A stretch of DNA of 64,000 bases. Source: Phycisphaerae bacterium (GTDB taxonomy: Bacteria; Planctomycetota; Phycisphaerae; Phycisphaerales; SM1A02). The stretch covers positions 39,948 through 103,947 of the forward strand of contig PBAX01000025.1 of assembly GCA_002716385.1 (NCBI GenBank), read 5' to 3'. The notes under the pieces were generated by a model. It did not search any database. It was not told the origin of the DNA and saw only the letters and a list, made by a program, of their open reading frames with translations. Below, piece after piece: positions 1 to 8,497 of this stretch (positions within the stretch are counted from its first letter, which is position 1; each line of letters starts with the position of its first letter). Made by a program: the position numbers and the translations under genes.

Positions 1-2
1 AG

Positions 3-755
3 AGATTGCTGACCTGTCGTTCGCCCAGAAAGGCGGCGTGGGCTGGCATCGCCTCCAATCTGATCGGCTGGCCGGTGACCTTCCTCTTTCTGGGCATGGG
101 CTTGCTGCTCTGGCTCGAGGTCGAGAAGAACGGTCCCATTCTTCCTCCCATGAACACGGCCGGTGATCGCGACGTCTTCCTGCTGTTCATTCTTCGTGAT
201 CTTCCAGTTGGTATTCGCGGCTTGATGATGGCCGGCTTGTTCGCCGCCGCCATGAGCAGCCTGGATTCGGCTCTCAACGCGTTGGCCGCCTCCACGATCT
301 CCGACATCGTGAGGCCATGGAGATCGGCCAACAATCGATCGCAGATGGCTCCTGAGGAAGAGACGCGACTGGCCAGATGGATCATTCTCGGTTGGACGAT
401 CGCCTTGACTGGCTTCGCCATCCTGTGCGCCTTCTGGCAGAGTGCCAGCGGCGAGACGCTGCTGAATTTCGCGCTTAACGTGATGATCTTCGCCTATGCC
501 GGCCTGCTTGGTGTCTTCGCGACTGTTCTGCTCACGCCTCGAGGGAATGCAACCTCTGCCTGTCTTGCTCTGATCATCGGAATGCTCGCTGTGCTGGCGA
601 TGCAGCCGTTCGCCTGGAACTGGTGGATGCCATGGTTCGCCGGCGAGGACCATCTCGTGCCACCGGCATTCCCGTGGCGAATGGCGATCGCGACCATCAT
701 TGCATTTGGAGTTTGTGTGATTGGCTGGACGTCCGCATCGAAGGTCAGCCGGTGA
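3..755 (+). CDS. Sodium:solute symporter family protein, C-terminal part
   Basis: The reading frame is open to the left edge, so only about the last 250 residues of the transporter are present. Seen: a run of hydrophobic segments (about six) and the stretch GLMMAGLFAAAMSSLDSALNA, which matches the conserved core helix of SSS-family (solute:sodium symporter) proteins, where the small and hydroxyl residues help form the sodium site. The family moves sugars, amino acids or carboxylates with Na+ across the inner membrane. The substrate cannot be read from this part. Its position before a tryptophan-catabolism region makes an amino-acid-derived substrate possible, but that is inference only. Confidence 0.85.
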   Translation, partial: RLLTCRSPRKAAWAGIASNLIGWPVTFLFLGMGLLLWLEVEKNGPILPPMNTAGDRDVFLLFILRDLPVGIRGLMMAGLFAAAMSSLDSALNALAASTISDIVRPWRSANNRSQMAPEEETRLARWIILGWTIALTGFAILCAFWQSASGETLLNFALNVMIFAYAGLLGVFATVLLTPRGNATSACLALIIGMLAVLAMQPFAWNWWMPWFAGEDHLVPPAFPWRMAIATIIAFGVCVIGWTSASKVSR

Positions 756-807
756 CTTCCAGTGACATCCATGGTGCCCTGCACCCTATCTACAGGATCG
801 ATTGATC

Positions 808-1701
808 ATGAATAAGGACATCGGAAAACAACAGAGTGTCTCGGTCATCGGCCTTGGTGCCATGGGATCCGGCATTGCCCGCACGCTGCTGGCAGCTGGG
901 TGCGAGGTCTCGGTCTGGAATCGATCGCGTGCCAAGGTCGATGAGCTCGTCTCACAGGGCGCCATCGCCTGCGACAGTCCCCTTGATGCCATTCAGGCCA
1001 ACACACATGTCGTCGTCTGTCTCACGGACTACTCGGCATGGCAGGGCATCATCGATGCCAATGATCTGACTGACTGCTTTGATGGAAGGTGCATCATCCA
1101 GCTGACAACAGGAACGATCGACACGGTTCAGGCGCACGCAGCCTTCATCGAAGGACACGGTGGTCGCATCGCGGACGGTGCCGTGATGTGCTATCCCAGA
1201 GATCTTGGTACCGAGACGGGGTCTTTGCTCATGGCGGGTCCTGCCGATGTGCTGAAAGAGTGCGATCCGATTCTTCGCCTGCTTGCCCCGACCTGGACGA
1301 ATCTCGGTGACGACATCAGGAAGCCGACGATCCTCAGCCGGGCCCTGATGGTTGATGTGGGCATGTCGCTGATCGGCATCGTCAACGGCGTGGCGATTGC
1401 CCAGGCAGGAGGCATACCACTCGATGTCTTCATGCAGCACACCGAAAATGTCGGCGCGATCATTCCGGATGAGAAGATCAGACTCATCGAGGCGATCCGG
1501 GACGGCAACACGGAAGAGACGCAGGCGTCCATCAACGCGTGGGGCGAAGGGCAGAAAGCGGTGCGTTCCATTGCCCAGTCGCTTGGAACGAACCTGGTCT
1601 TCCAGGATGCGGTGAAGATGGTCTTCGAGGAAGCCGAGAGACGTGGACTCGCCAAGAAGGATCTTGCGGCGCTGGCCGAGGTCTTCGCCCCCGGATCGTG
1701 A
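808..1701 (+). CDS. NAD(P)-dependent imine reductase-like / beta-hydroxyacid dehydrogenase-fold oxidoreductase
   Basis: The protein is about 297 residues with an N-terminal Rossmann fold (VIGLGAMGSGIA near residues 14-25) and an all-helical C-terminal domain. The beta-hydroxyacid dehydrogenase family has a catalytic Lys in a GxxxxxK helix. Here the corresponding helix reads DDIRKPTILSRALM, without the usual Lys-Asn pattern. The mid-region YPRDLGTETGSLLMAG resembles the imine reductase subgroup, which reduces C=N bonds. The ATG at 808 is preferred over the TTG at 802, with AGGA about ten bases upstream. It lies 50 bp after the symporter gene and is convergent with the aminotransferase. The cluster context makes an imine or enamine such as 2-aminomuconate a candidate substrate (inference). 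Confidence 0.75.
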   Translation: MNKDIGKQQSVSVIGLGAMGSGIARTLLAAGCEVSVWNRSRAKVDELVSQGAIACDSPLDAIQANTHVVVCLTDYSAWQGIIDANDLTDCFDGRCIIQLTTGTIDTVQAHAAFIEGHGGRIADGAVMCYPRDLGTETGSLLMAGPADVLKECDPILRLLAPTWTNLGDDIRKPTILSRALMVDVGMSLIGIVNGVAIAQAGGIPLDVFMQHTENVGAIIPDEKIRLIEAIRDGNTEETQASINAWGEGQKAVRSIAQSLGTNLVFQDAVKMVFEEAERRGLAKKDLAALAEVFAPGS

Positions 1702-1709
1702 CCGGTCCC

Positions 1710-2876
1710 CTACAGGCGTCCAAGTCGCTCGAGGGCGGCTTCGATCGTCTCGATGCGCTTGCAGAAGGCGAATCGCATCAGCTGGCTGCCTTCCGTTGGA
1801 TCCGCGTAGAAACTGCTGGGTGGAATCGCCGCGACGCCCGCGTGCTCGATGAGCCATCGACAGGCCGCCACATCATCGGGTTGTCCCAGATGAGCGTGAT
1901 TACACAGCACGAAGTATCCACCTTCTGGTGCGTTGAACGAGAAGCCGGCTCGATGAAGACCTTCGCAGAGCAGGTCACGCCGTTGTCGATAGTTGGTGAC
2001 GAGTTGTACGTAGTAGTCGGCCCTGTTCCTCAAGGCAACGGCCGCTGCGTGCTGCAGTGGATGGGCACAACCGAAGGTGAGGAACTGGTGAGCGGCTCTG
2101 ATGCCGGCTGTCAGGTGAGGCGGTGCGATCGACCAGCCGATCTTCCAACCGGTCACCGAGAAGGTCTTGCCTAGGCTGCAGAGCGTGATGGTCCGTTCGG
2201 CCATGCCGGGCAAGGAGGCGATGCTGACATGCTCGCCTTCGAAGACCATCCGGTTGTAGACCTCGTCTGAGAAGACGATCAGGTCGCGACGACGACAGAC
2301 CTCGGCAAGAGCTTCCAGTTCCGAGCGAGTGAAGACACGGCCGGTTGGATTGTGCGGCGTGTTGATCATGATGGCGCGAGTGCGATCCGAACAGGCGGCA
2401 TCGATGGCTGCGGCATCGAGCGCGAAGTCAGGGGCCTTCATCGTGACGGATCGTGACGCAACGTTGGCCAGAGCCAGGCATGGTCGGTAGGAGTCGTAGG
2501 CCGGATCCATGATGATGACCTCGTCACCCTCATGGAGTATCCCGAGTATCGAGGCCGCGATGGCTTCCGTGCATCCACATGTGACGGTCACCTCCGATGC
2601 GGCGTCGATATCCATCTTCATGATGTCTCGTGCATCATGCACGATGGCATCCGCCAGAACGGTGGCGCCGCCCATCGGGCCGTACTGGTTGTTGCCTGAG
2701 TTAATTGCCTCCTGGGCCGCCTCCCGTATGAAGGCCGGCGCATCGAAGTCCGGACAGCCCTGGCTGAGATTCACCGCGTTGGTCTGGATGGCCATTCGAT
2801 TTATCTCGGTGAAGACCGATTCTCCGAAGGAGCGGAGGGTTCTGGATATCTGATGGGGTTGATCCTGACTGCTCAT
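1710..2876 (-). CDS. Class I/II PLP-dependent aminotransferase (kynurenine/methionine aminotransferase-like)
   Basis: The protein is about 388 residues with fold-type I aminotransferase features: VNLSQGCPDFDAP near the N-terminus, the NQYGPMGG substrate-loop region, NTPHNPTGRVF, DEVY, and the Schiff-base Lys in SLGKTFSVTGWKIGW. This set is characteristic of the kynurenine aminotransferase / glutamine transaminase K / YbdL group. In a kynurenine gene cluster it may convert kynurenine or 3-hydroxykynurenine to kynurenate or xanthurenate, but methionine or glutamine are equally possible amino donors. The ATG at 2876 is preferred over the GTG at 2894 because GGAG lies about seven bases before it. 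It is divergent from the SDR gene and convergent with the imine reductase-like gene. Confidence 0.85.
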   Translation of the reverse strand: MSSQDQPHQISRTLRSFGESVFTEINRMAIQTNAVNLSQGCPDFDAPAFIREAAQEAINSGNNQYGPMGGATVLADAIVHDARDIMKMDIDAASEVTVTCGCTEAIAASILGILHEGDEVIIMDPAYDSYRPCLALANVASRSVTMKAPDFALDAAAIDAACSDRTRAIMINTPHNPTGRVFTRSELEALAEVCRRRDLIVFSDEVYNRMVFEGEHVSIASLPGMAERTITLCSLGKTFSVTGWKIGWSIAPPHLTAGIRAAHQFLTFGCAHPLQHAAAVALRNRADYYVQLVTNYRQRRDLLCEGLHRAGFSFNAPEGGYFVLCNHAHLGQPDDVAACRWLIEHAGVAAIPPSSFYADPTEGSQLMRFAFCKRIETIEAALERLGRL

Positions 2877-2923
2877 GGGTACTCCGTCCCCCACAGGTGG
2901 GGTTGGCTGCTAGTGTACGCCCC

Positions 2924-3712
2924 ATGACTCTCCCACTAGAAGGACGTCGCGCGATTGTCTGCGGTTCAACCCAGGGCATCGGTCGCGCCTGTGCAGAACG
3001 ATTGGCCTCCGACGGAGCCCATGTCACCTTGCTGGCCCGGAATCCGGATGCGCTGGCTGAAGTCCGGGACACGCTCCCGGTTCCGCTCAAGCAGAAGCAT
3101 GCCTGGATCGCCGGCGATTTCACGGACTGGGAGGGAACGGCTCGCAGCGTCTCCGAGTTCCTGGAGGATCGTGGCGAGGTGGACATACTCGTGAACAATT
3201 CCGGTGGTCCCCCGCCAGGTCGCGCCTACGACGCGGACCCGGCCTCTTTTCTCGAGGCCATGAAGCCGCATCTCATGCTTTCGCAGGCATTGGTCCAGGC
3301 GGTCGTCCCTGGCATGCAGGCGAAGAAGTTCGGTCGAATCATCAACATCATCTCGACCTCGGTCCTCATGCCGATTCGTGGGCTCGGTGTCTCCAACACG
3401 GTGAGAGGAGCGATGGGCAACTGGGCTCGGACCCTGGCGGATGAACTGGCCGGTGACGGCATCACCGTCAACAACGTGCTTCCCGGATTCACCGAGACGG
3501 GACGCCTGTCGTCGATCTTCGAACGCAAGGCCGAGAAGGCCGGCACCACACCGGAGAAGATTCGTCAGCAGATCGTCAATGGAATTCCAGCCAGGCGTAT
3601 CGGCAAGCCCGAGGAACTGGCGGCATTGATCGCCTTCCTCTCATCCGATGATGCCGGCTACATCTGCGGCGCGAGCATTCCAGTCGATGGCGGTCGACTC
3701 GCAGCCCTTTGA
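2924..3712 (+). CDS. Short-chain dehydrogenase/reductase-fold protein lacking the YxxxK catalytic motif
   Basis: The protein is about 262 residues. It has the cofactor motif GSTQGIG near the N-terminus, NNSGG in the NAG position, and the usual C-terminal PVDGG. Where classical SDRs carry Ser...Tyr-x-x-x-Lys, this protein reads GVSNTVRGAMGNW, with neither Tyr nor Lys in place. A subgroup of SDRs with an LSNxxR-type replacement is known, so this looks like a family trait and not damage. No Shine-Dalgarno site is seen. A TAGTGT hexamer ends seven bases before the ATG, which fits a leaderless transcript. The aldehyde dehydrogenase follows at once, so it is probably the first gene of the plus-strand catabolic operon. 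Substrate unknown. Confidence 0.85.
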   Translation: MTLPLEGRRAIVCGSTQGIGRACAERLASDGAHVTLLARNPDALAEVRDTLPVPLKQKHAWIAGDFTDWEGTARSVSEFLEDRGEVDILVNNSGGPPPGRAYDADPASFLEAMKPHLMLSQALVQAVVPGMQAKKFGRIINIISTSVLMPIRGLGVSNTVRGAMGNWARTLADELAGDGITVNNVLPGFTETGRLSSIFERKAEKAGTTPEKIRQQIVNGIPARRIGKPEELAALIAFLSSDDAGYICGASIPVDGGRLAAL

Positions 3713-3723
3713 TCGGAGTCGAC

Positions 3724-5196
3724 ATGGTCGATGTTCTCAATCTCATCAATGGGCGACATGTTCCAGCGGATGACACCCTTGATTTGATCTCCCCCGCTAC
3801 CGGCAAGGTCTACGGAACCGTTCCTAGGACCATTTCAGCCAGTGATGCGATCATGGCGGCTCACGATGCCGCCTCATCCTGGAGAGCGACCCCCGTTCGC
3901 GAGCGATCTCGACTCATGCATGCGCTGGCCGACGCCATCGAGTCCGATCTGCTGGCGTTCAGCGAAGCGGAGAGCATCGACAACGGCAAACCGGTCGAAT
4001 TGGCTCGGACGGTCGATATTCCTCGTGCCGTCGCCAATCTCCGCTGGTTCGCCAGTTCGATCCTTGAGTTCGAGAATGAGCACTACGAGACGGGATCCCG
4101 CGCCGTCAACGACGTGCTGCATGTTCCGGTCGGTGTGATCGGGGCGATCTCCCCCTGGAACCTTCCGCTCTATCTCTTCACATGGAAGATCGCCCCTGCA
4201 TTGGCCACCGGCAACACCGTGGTCGCCAAGCCTTCGGAGCTGACACCTGTGACCGCCTGGATGCTTGGCAAGCTTGCTCAGGACGTCCGTTTTCCACCTG
4301 GTGTGTTGAACATCGTTCACGGACTCGGGCCCGAAGTCGGCCAGTCGATCGTCGACGACACTCGGGTCGGTGCCGTCACGTTCACCGGAGGAACCGCGAC
4401 CGGACGGCATATCGCCGAGTCGATGGCGGCCAGCTTCCGCAAGGTCTCCCTCGAGATGGGCGGCAAGAACCCGACGATCATCTTCGAGGATGCCGATCTG
4501 GAACCGTCCATCTCCACCGCAGCGGCAGCCGCCTTCGCCAATCAGGGGGAGATCTGCCTGTGTGGCGAACGACTGCTGGTCCACGAGGACATCTACGAAC
4601 AAGTCGTCGAGGGACTGTGTCGACAGGCAGCCGCCTTGAAGATCGGCGATCCGCTCGAGTCGGAGACGCAGTTCGGAGCCTTGGTATCCAGTGAGCATCG
4701 TGATCGTGTCGAGGCAATGATCCAGAGAGCCCGTGACGAAGGTGGGCAGGTCATCCAGGGTGGCAGTCGTCCAGATGGACTGCCCGATCATTGTCGTGAC
4801 GGCTTCTTCCTGGAGCCCACGGTCATCACCGGTCTGGACATGACCGCCAGAACCAATCAGGAGGAGATCTTCGGTCCGGTGGTCTGCGTGATCCCGTTCA
4901 GTACCGAAGCTGAAGCCGTAGAACTGGCCAACGCCACCGACTACGGACTGTCGGCGGCGATCTTCACGTCCGATGCCGATCGTGCTGCTCGTGTGGCCCC
5001 CGCCATCGAAGCCGGGACGGTCTGGGTGAATTGCTGGCTGGTGCGAGACTTCAGGGTTCCATTCGGCGGCGTCAAGAACAGCGGACTCGGTCGTGAAGGC
5101 GGCGACGACGCCTTGAGGTTCTGCACCGAAGCGAGGACGATCTGCACAGCCACAAAGACCATGAAGGGCTCAGCCCAGGGAGCGGTTCCGTCATGA
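3724..5196 (+). CDS. Aldehyde dehydrogenase, probable 2-aminomuconate semialdehyde dehydrogenase
   Basis: This 490-residue NAD(P)-dependent aldehyde dehydrogenase has the WNLPL region, the Rossmann motif FTGGTATG, the general-base Glu in LEMGGKNP, and catalytic Cys278 in NQGEIC. The 2-hydroxymuconate/2-aminomuconate semialdehyde dehydrogenase subgroup fits both the sequence style and the setting: it would oxidise 2-aminomuconate semialdehyde, the product of the ACMSD encoded at 13130-14173. The ATG at 3724 has GGAG six bases upstream and is preferred over the TTG at 3709, which overlaps the previous stop. Its stop overlaps the start of the RidA-type deaminase gene (ATGA), implying translational coupling of consecutive steps. 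Confidence 0.88.
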   Translation: MVDVLNLINGRHVPADDTLDLISPATGKVYGTVPRTISASDAIMAAHDAASSWRATPVRERSRLMHALADAIESDLLAFSEAESIDNGKPVELARTVDIPRAVANLRWFASSILEFENEHYETGSRAVNDVLHVPVGVIGAISPWNLPLYLFTWKIAPALATGNTVVAKPSELTPVTAWMLGKLAQDVRFPPGVLNIVHGLGPEVGQSIVDDTRVGAVTFTGGTATGRHIAESMAASFRKVSLEMGGKNPTIIFEDADLEPSISTAAAAAFANQGEICLCGERLLVHEDIYEQVVEGLCRQAAALKIGDPLESETQFGALVSSEHRDRVEAMIQRARDEGGQVIQGGSRPDGLPDHCRDGFFLEPTVITGLDMTARTNQEEIFGPVVCVIPFSTEAEAVELANATDYGLSAAIFTSDADRAARVAPAIEAGTVWVNCWLVRDFRVPFGGVKNSGLGREGGDDALRFCTEARTICTATKTMKGSAQGAVPS

Positions 5197-5621
5197 GCAG
5201 TCAAACCCATTCCAGTGAACGAGCCCCTGAGCCGGTCGGCGCCTACCCGCATGCCAAGCGTGCCGGCGACTTCCTGTATCTCTCCGGAGTCGGGCCTCGT
5301 CAGCGTGGCACGAAGGAGATTCCGGGTGTCACGCTCGATTCCGACGGCAAGCTCGTTGATCACGACATCGAGCTTCAGTGCCGATCATGCTTCGACAACG
5401 TGAAGACCATTCTCGAGGATGCCGGGGCCAGTTGGAACGACATCGTGGATGTCCTGGTGTTCCTGACGGACATGGATGGCGACTTCAAGCGATACAACAA
5501 GGTCTATGCCGAATACTTCGCCGGTGAGAGAAAGCCGAATCCGACCCGGACCACCATCGAGATCAACTGCCTGCCCACGCCCATCGCGGTCGAGGTCAAG
5601 GTAGTGGCCTTCACAGGCTGA
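5193..5621 (+). CDS. RidA/YjgF-family 2-aminomuconate deaminase
   Basis: The protein is 142 residues, the usual size for this family. RAPEPVGAYPHAKR at the N-terminus and YLSGVGPRQRGTKEIPGV closely resemble the RidA-like 2-aminomuconate deaminases of nitrobenzoate- and tryptophan-degrading bacteria. The conserved Arg of the RidA active site lies in NPTRTTIEI. The enzyme is expected to hydrolyse the enamine 2-aminomuconate to 2-oxohex-3-enedioate (4-oxalocrotonate) plus ammonia. It overlaps the dehydrogenase gene that makes its predicted substrate by four bases. A generic enamine/imine deaminase role is the alternative. Confidence 0.87.
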   Translation: MSSQTHSSERAPEPVGAYPHAKRAGDFLYLSGVGPRQRGTKEIPGVTLDSDGKLVDHDIELQCRSCFDNVKTILEDAGASWNDIVDVLVFLTDMDGDFKRYNKVYAEYFAGERKPNPTRTTIEINCLPTPIAVEVKVVAFTG

Positions 5622-5640
5622 ACAGAAGAAAGTGTGAGTC

Positions 5641-6519
5641 ATGAAAATCGCCTTCATTGGTACCGGGGTCATGGGGCATTCGATGGCCGGCCATCTCATG
5701 GGTGCTGGCCATGAGCTCGTCATCTCAACTCGTACGAAGTCGAAGGCCGAGTCGCTTCTTGAACGAGGAGCGAGCTGGGCGGATACCGCGGCCGAAGCTG
5801 CCGATGGCATGGACATGGCCATCGCCATCGTCGGCATGCCTCATGATGTGGAGGAGGTCTTTCTGGGCGATGCTGGAATACTGTCGGCCAATACACCCCC
5901 GCCGATCATCATCGACATGACGACCAGCCCCCCCTCGCTCGCTCGACGAATCGCCGAGGCGGCGACGGCCAAGGGCGTCTCCTCGATCGACGCACCGGTC
6001 AGTGGAGGTGATATCGGGGCGAGGAACGGAACGCTCTCGATCATGGTTGGTGGCGAAACACCGGCAGTCGCCACCGCGATGCCGATCTTCGAGCTCATGG
6101 GCAAGACGATTGTCCATCAGGGGCCGGCCGGTTCGGGGCAGCACACCAAGATGGTCAATCAGATACTCATCGCCGGCGGCATGCTGGGGATGTGCGAAGG
6201 ACTTCGCTATGCGGACGCCGCCGGACTGGATGGCGGCAAGGTCATCGAATCGGTCGGCGGTGGCGCAGCCGGTTCATGGAGCATCAACAATCTGGGACCG
6301 AGGATTCTCCAGGGCGACTTCGAGCCCGGATTCTTCATCGAGCATTTCCTGAAGGATCTCACGATCGCCTTCGATGAAGCGGCGGCGATGGATCTCGATC
6401 TCAAGGCATTGGCGATGGCACGAGCGTTCTATGAACTGGCGGTGAACGAGGGGCTCGGGCGCAAGGGTACCCAGGCGCTGCAGCTGCTGATCGAACGAGA
6501 TCCGGTCGCCTCTAGTTGA
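5641..6519 (+). CDS. 3-hydroxyisobutyrate dehydrogenase-family oxidoreductase
   Basis: The protein is 292 residues with the intact signature of NAD(P)-dependent beta-hydroxyacid dehydrogenases: Rossmann motif FIGTGVMG, substrate-binding DAPVSGGDIGA, catalytic Lys in GSGQHTKMVNQ, and the cofactor Lys region FLKDL. The family includes 3-hydroxyisobutyrate, tartronate semialdehyde and succinic-semialdehyde reductases. Position 20 bp after the aminomuconate deaminase suggests it handles a later acid in the same route, but the substrate is not deducible. It is distinct from the imine reductase-like paralog at 808-1701, which lacks the canonical Lys helix. Its end overlaps a small minus-strand ORF. 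Confidence 0.88.
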   Translation: MKIAFIGTGVMGHSMAGHLMGAGHELVISTRTKSKAESLLERGASWADTAAEAADGMDMAIAIVGMPHDVEEVFLGDAGILSANTPPPIIIDMTTSPPSLARRIAEAATAKGVSSIDAPVSGGDIGARNGTLSIMVGGETPAVATAMPIFELMGKTIVHQGPAGSGQHTKMVNQILIAGGMLGMCEGLRYADAAGLDGGKVIESVGGGAAGSWSINNLGPRILQGDFEPGFFIEHFLKDLTIAFDEAAAMDLDLKALAMARAFYELAVNEGLGRKGTQALQLLIERDPVASS

Positions 6520-6622
6520 GGACGAACGCCAGGATCAGGAGCACGATGCAGGCGATGATGAAGAGCCCGACGACGATGACTGCCGCACGGCCAAGTTTCT
6601 GATCTGGATTCTTCATGCCCAT
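6512..6622 (-). CDS. Putative 36-residue single-pass membrane peptide
   Basis: This short frame lies after the kynurenine formamidase gene on the same strand. It reads MGMKNPDQKLGRAAVIVV and continues with an unbroken hydrophobic helix of about 22 residues to a C-terminal VLN. A Lys/Arg/Asp-containing N-terminus followed by one membrane helix is the classic layout of small bacterial membrane proteins. GAGG lies 12 bases before the first ATG and 18 before the second in-frame ATG. It is 47 bp downstream of the formamidase stop and overlaps the end of the convergent dehydrogenase gene by eight bases. No homolog is recognised. A chance ORF is possible. Confidence 0.42.
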   Translation of the reverse strand: MGMKNPDQKLGRAAVIVVGLFIIACIVLLILAFVLN

Positions 6623-6669
6623 GCCATGAGCATACCTCGAAGAGACCGCGTGGCCAGTGCCGAATGCAT

Positions 6670-7308
6670 CTATCCACCGGGTTGGCCCGGAAGTGATCGA
6701 AGAATGGCTCTCACGGGCGATCCGTCAAAGCCCATGAGCTTCAACGGAAGTGCGATCAACTCGTAGTAGCCTGCCGGAACCTTCTGCAGCTGAAGGGTTT
6801 CGAGAATTCGAACCTCGTTTCTCAAACAGGCGTTGTGACTCAGGAGCTCCTTGCATTGGCACAGATCGACACTGGGCGTGTCGACGCCGATCGTGATCAT
6901 GCCATGTTGAGCAAGATGATCGATGAGCGAAGGATCTGGTGCCGCGAAGTCCTCGTTGAAGATGTTCGGGTCGGGATAGGTGCCGCTGCACAGCAGTATG
7001 CGTGGAGCAAGCATCTCGAAATCGGGTGGCAATGAATCGATTCCATACCGCTCCCCCTTCGAAGCCTTGACATGAACGACCTGGCAGGGCCCGATGAAGT
7101 GCTCGAGCGGTTGTTCTCCGATTCCATCTTCACCAGCCGCATAGTGATTGATCCCGTCCGCATGCGAGCCCAGATGCACGGTGGCCCTGAGGGTGCTGAG
7201 ATTCACGCTGTCTCCCGAATCGATTTTCAGGAGAAGCTCTCTGGACATGGCGGTATCGCCGGGCCAGACGGCCAGTTGCTCTGTGATTGGTGGGCTCAGG
7301 TCGTACAT
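6670..7308 (-). CDS. kynB: Kynurenine formamidase (KynB-type cyclase family)
   Basis: The protein is 212 residues. It hydrolyses N-formylkynurenine to kynurenine and formate, the second step of tryptophan breakdown. The metal-binding pattern of the cyclase/KynB family is visible as H45-LGS-H49-A-D51-GIN-H55, with WPGDTA near the N-terminus and GVDTPSVD, a typical KynB stretch. GGAG lies six bases before the ATG. It is separated by one base from the upstream MFS gene and belongs to the same minus-strand operon as tryptophan 2,3-dioxygenase. It is the bacterial metal-dependent type, not the alpha/beta-hydrolase type of animals. Confidence 0.95.
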   Translation of the reverse strand: MYDLSPPITEQLAVWPGDTAMSRELLLKIDSGDSVNLSTLRATVHLGSHADGINHYAAGEDGIGEQPLEHFIGPCQVVHVKASKGERYGIDSLPPDFEMLAPRILLCSGTYPDPNIFNEDFAAPDPSLIDHLAQHGMITIGVDTPSVDLCQCKELLSHNACLRNEVRILETLQLQKVPAGYYELIALPLKLMGFDGSPVRAILRSLPGQPGG

Positions 7309-7309
7309 G

Positions 7310-8497
7310 TCAGCTCCTGCTGTTGATTCCCTTGGGAATGGTAACCATGAACGCGAGGATCATCGAAACCGCGAAGCAGCCGGCAGCCATCCAGAAGCCG
7401 GCCAGATAGCCCCATCCGACATGGATCATGTAGCCCATGGCGAATGCGCCGCCGGCCATGCTGATGTTGAAGAGAATGGTCAGCCTGCTCCACCACTTGA
7501 TGTGCCCCGCGGGCCCCGCCAACATCAGCACTCGATGCGTGACGGTTGATGCATACCCCATCTGCGCGATACCGAGGACGAATCCGGAGGCGACAGCCAT
7601 CCATACGCCATTCGTGAGCAGGATCATCAATGCGGCGGACAGGCCGATGCCCATGCAGAGAATGAGCGAGATGTAGCGGCCCAGCCATCGGCCCACCAGT
7701 CCTCCCATGATCGGTCCGCCGAGCATGACGCCGGCACCGTAGATCGCATAGACCATCATGCTGAAGCTCAGTGGCTGCTTGAGCACGACATGGATGTACG
7801 CAGCCAGGTAGATCGAGTGCGGAACGATGGCGGCTGCTGCGAAGAGATAGGTGATGCCAAGCAGGATCAGGCGTCCCCGATAGATGGGATGATGATCTGT
7901 GGAAGCGGCTCCGGAATTCCGGCCAGATCGAGTCTTGAGTCCCGGCCAGGCGACGACCAGGCAGACCAGTGTCAAGGCGGCTGTATACAGCCAGCCCATG
8001 GTCGGATCCTCGCCTGCGACGGAAGGAAGCGTCAGACTCAGGATGATGACACCCAGTCCACTACCGGCGAAGACGATGCTGATGAGTTTGCCACGTTGCT
8101 TGTCGGGGATGCCCTGGGCGACCAGTGCCGGTGTGAGGATCATGCCGCCGGCAGCCGTGAGCCCAGCCATGAAGCGACAGCCGGCCAGCCACCATGGACC
8201 GAAGTCGATGGCCGATAGACCGACGCTGATGAAGCCTATGAGCAATGCGGCTCGGCATACGACTCCTCCGCTGAAGCGTTTCGCGAACCAGGCGCAGAGG
8301 AAGGCGCCGATGAAGTTGCCGATGAAATTGACCGTGCCCAGATAGCCGACCTGGGAGCTGGATAGCCAGTCTTGGTCGATCATCGCAGGGACCAGGGGCG
8401 AATAGGCGTATCGCACGAGTCCTATCGACGCAAGCATGCCGAGCATGCAGGCGAACACTCGATACCAGGTTCGGTCACTCAGTTGTGTCATGGACAT
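7310..8497 (-). CDS. MFS transporter, YbfB/YjiJ-like (paralog 1)
   Basis: The protein is about 395 residues with roughly twelve hydrophobic segments and no soluble domain, typical of the major facilitator superfamily. The N-terminal RYAYSPLVPAMI followed by SSSQVGYLG is a YbfB/YjiJ-type signature. The gene overlaps the end of the second MFS gene by 23 bp and is one base from kynB. Two related transporters inside a tryptophan/kynurenine operon suggest uptake or export of tryptophan, kynurenine or an aromatic intermediate (inference). The ATG at 8491 is an alternative start. Confidence 0.88.
   Translation of the reverse strand: MSMTQLSDRTWYRVFACMLGMLASIGLVRYAYSPLVPAMIDQDWLSSSQVGYLGTVNFIGNFIGAFLCAWFAKRFSGGVVCRAALLIGFISVGLSAIDFGPWWLAGCRFMAGLTAAGGMILTPALVAQGIPDKQRGKLISIVFAGSGLGVIILSLTLPSVAGEDPTMGWLYTAALTLVCLVVAWPGLKTRSGRNSGAASTDHHPIYRGRLILLGITYLFAAAAIVPHSIYLAAYIHVVLKQPLSFSMMVYAIYGAGVMLGGPIMGGLVGRWLGRYISLILCMGIGLSAALMILLTNGVWMAVASGFVLGIAQMGYASTVTHRVLMLAGPAGHIKWWSRLTILFNISMAGGAFAMGYMIHVGWGYLAGFWMAAGCFAVSMILAFMVTIPKGINSRS

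Noticed and set aside
952..1857. 301-codon minus-strand frame
   Set aside because: Antisense to the imine reductase-like gene and overlapping the aminotransferase end; composition typical of shadow frames.
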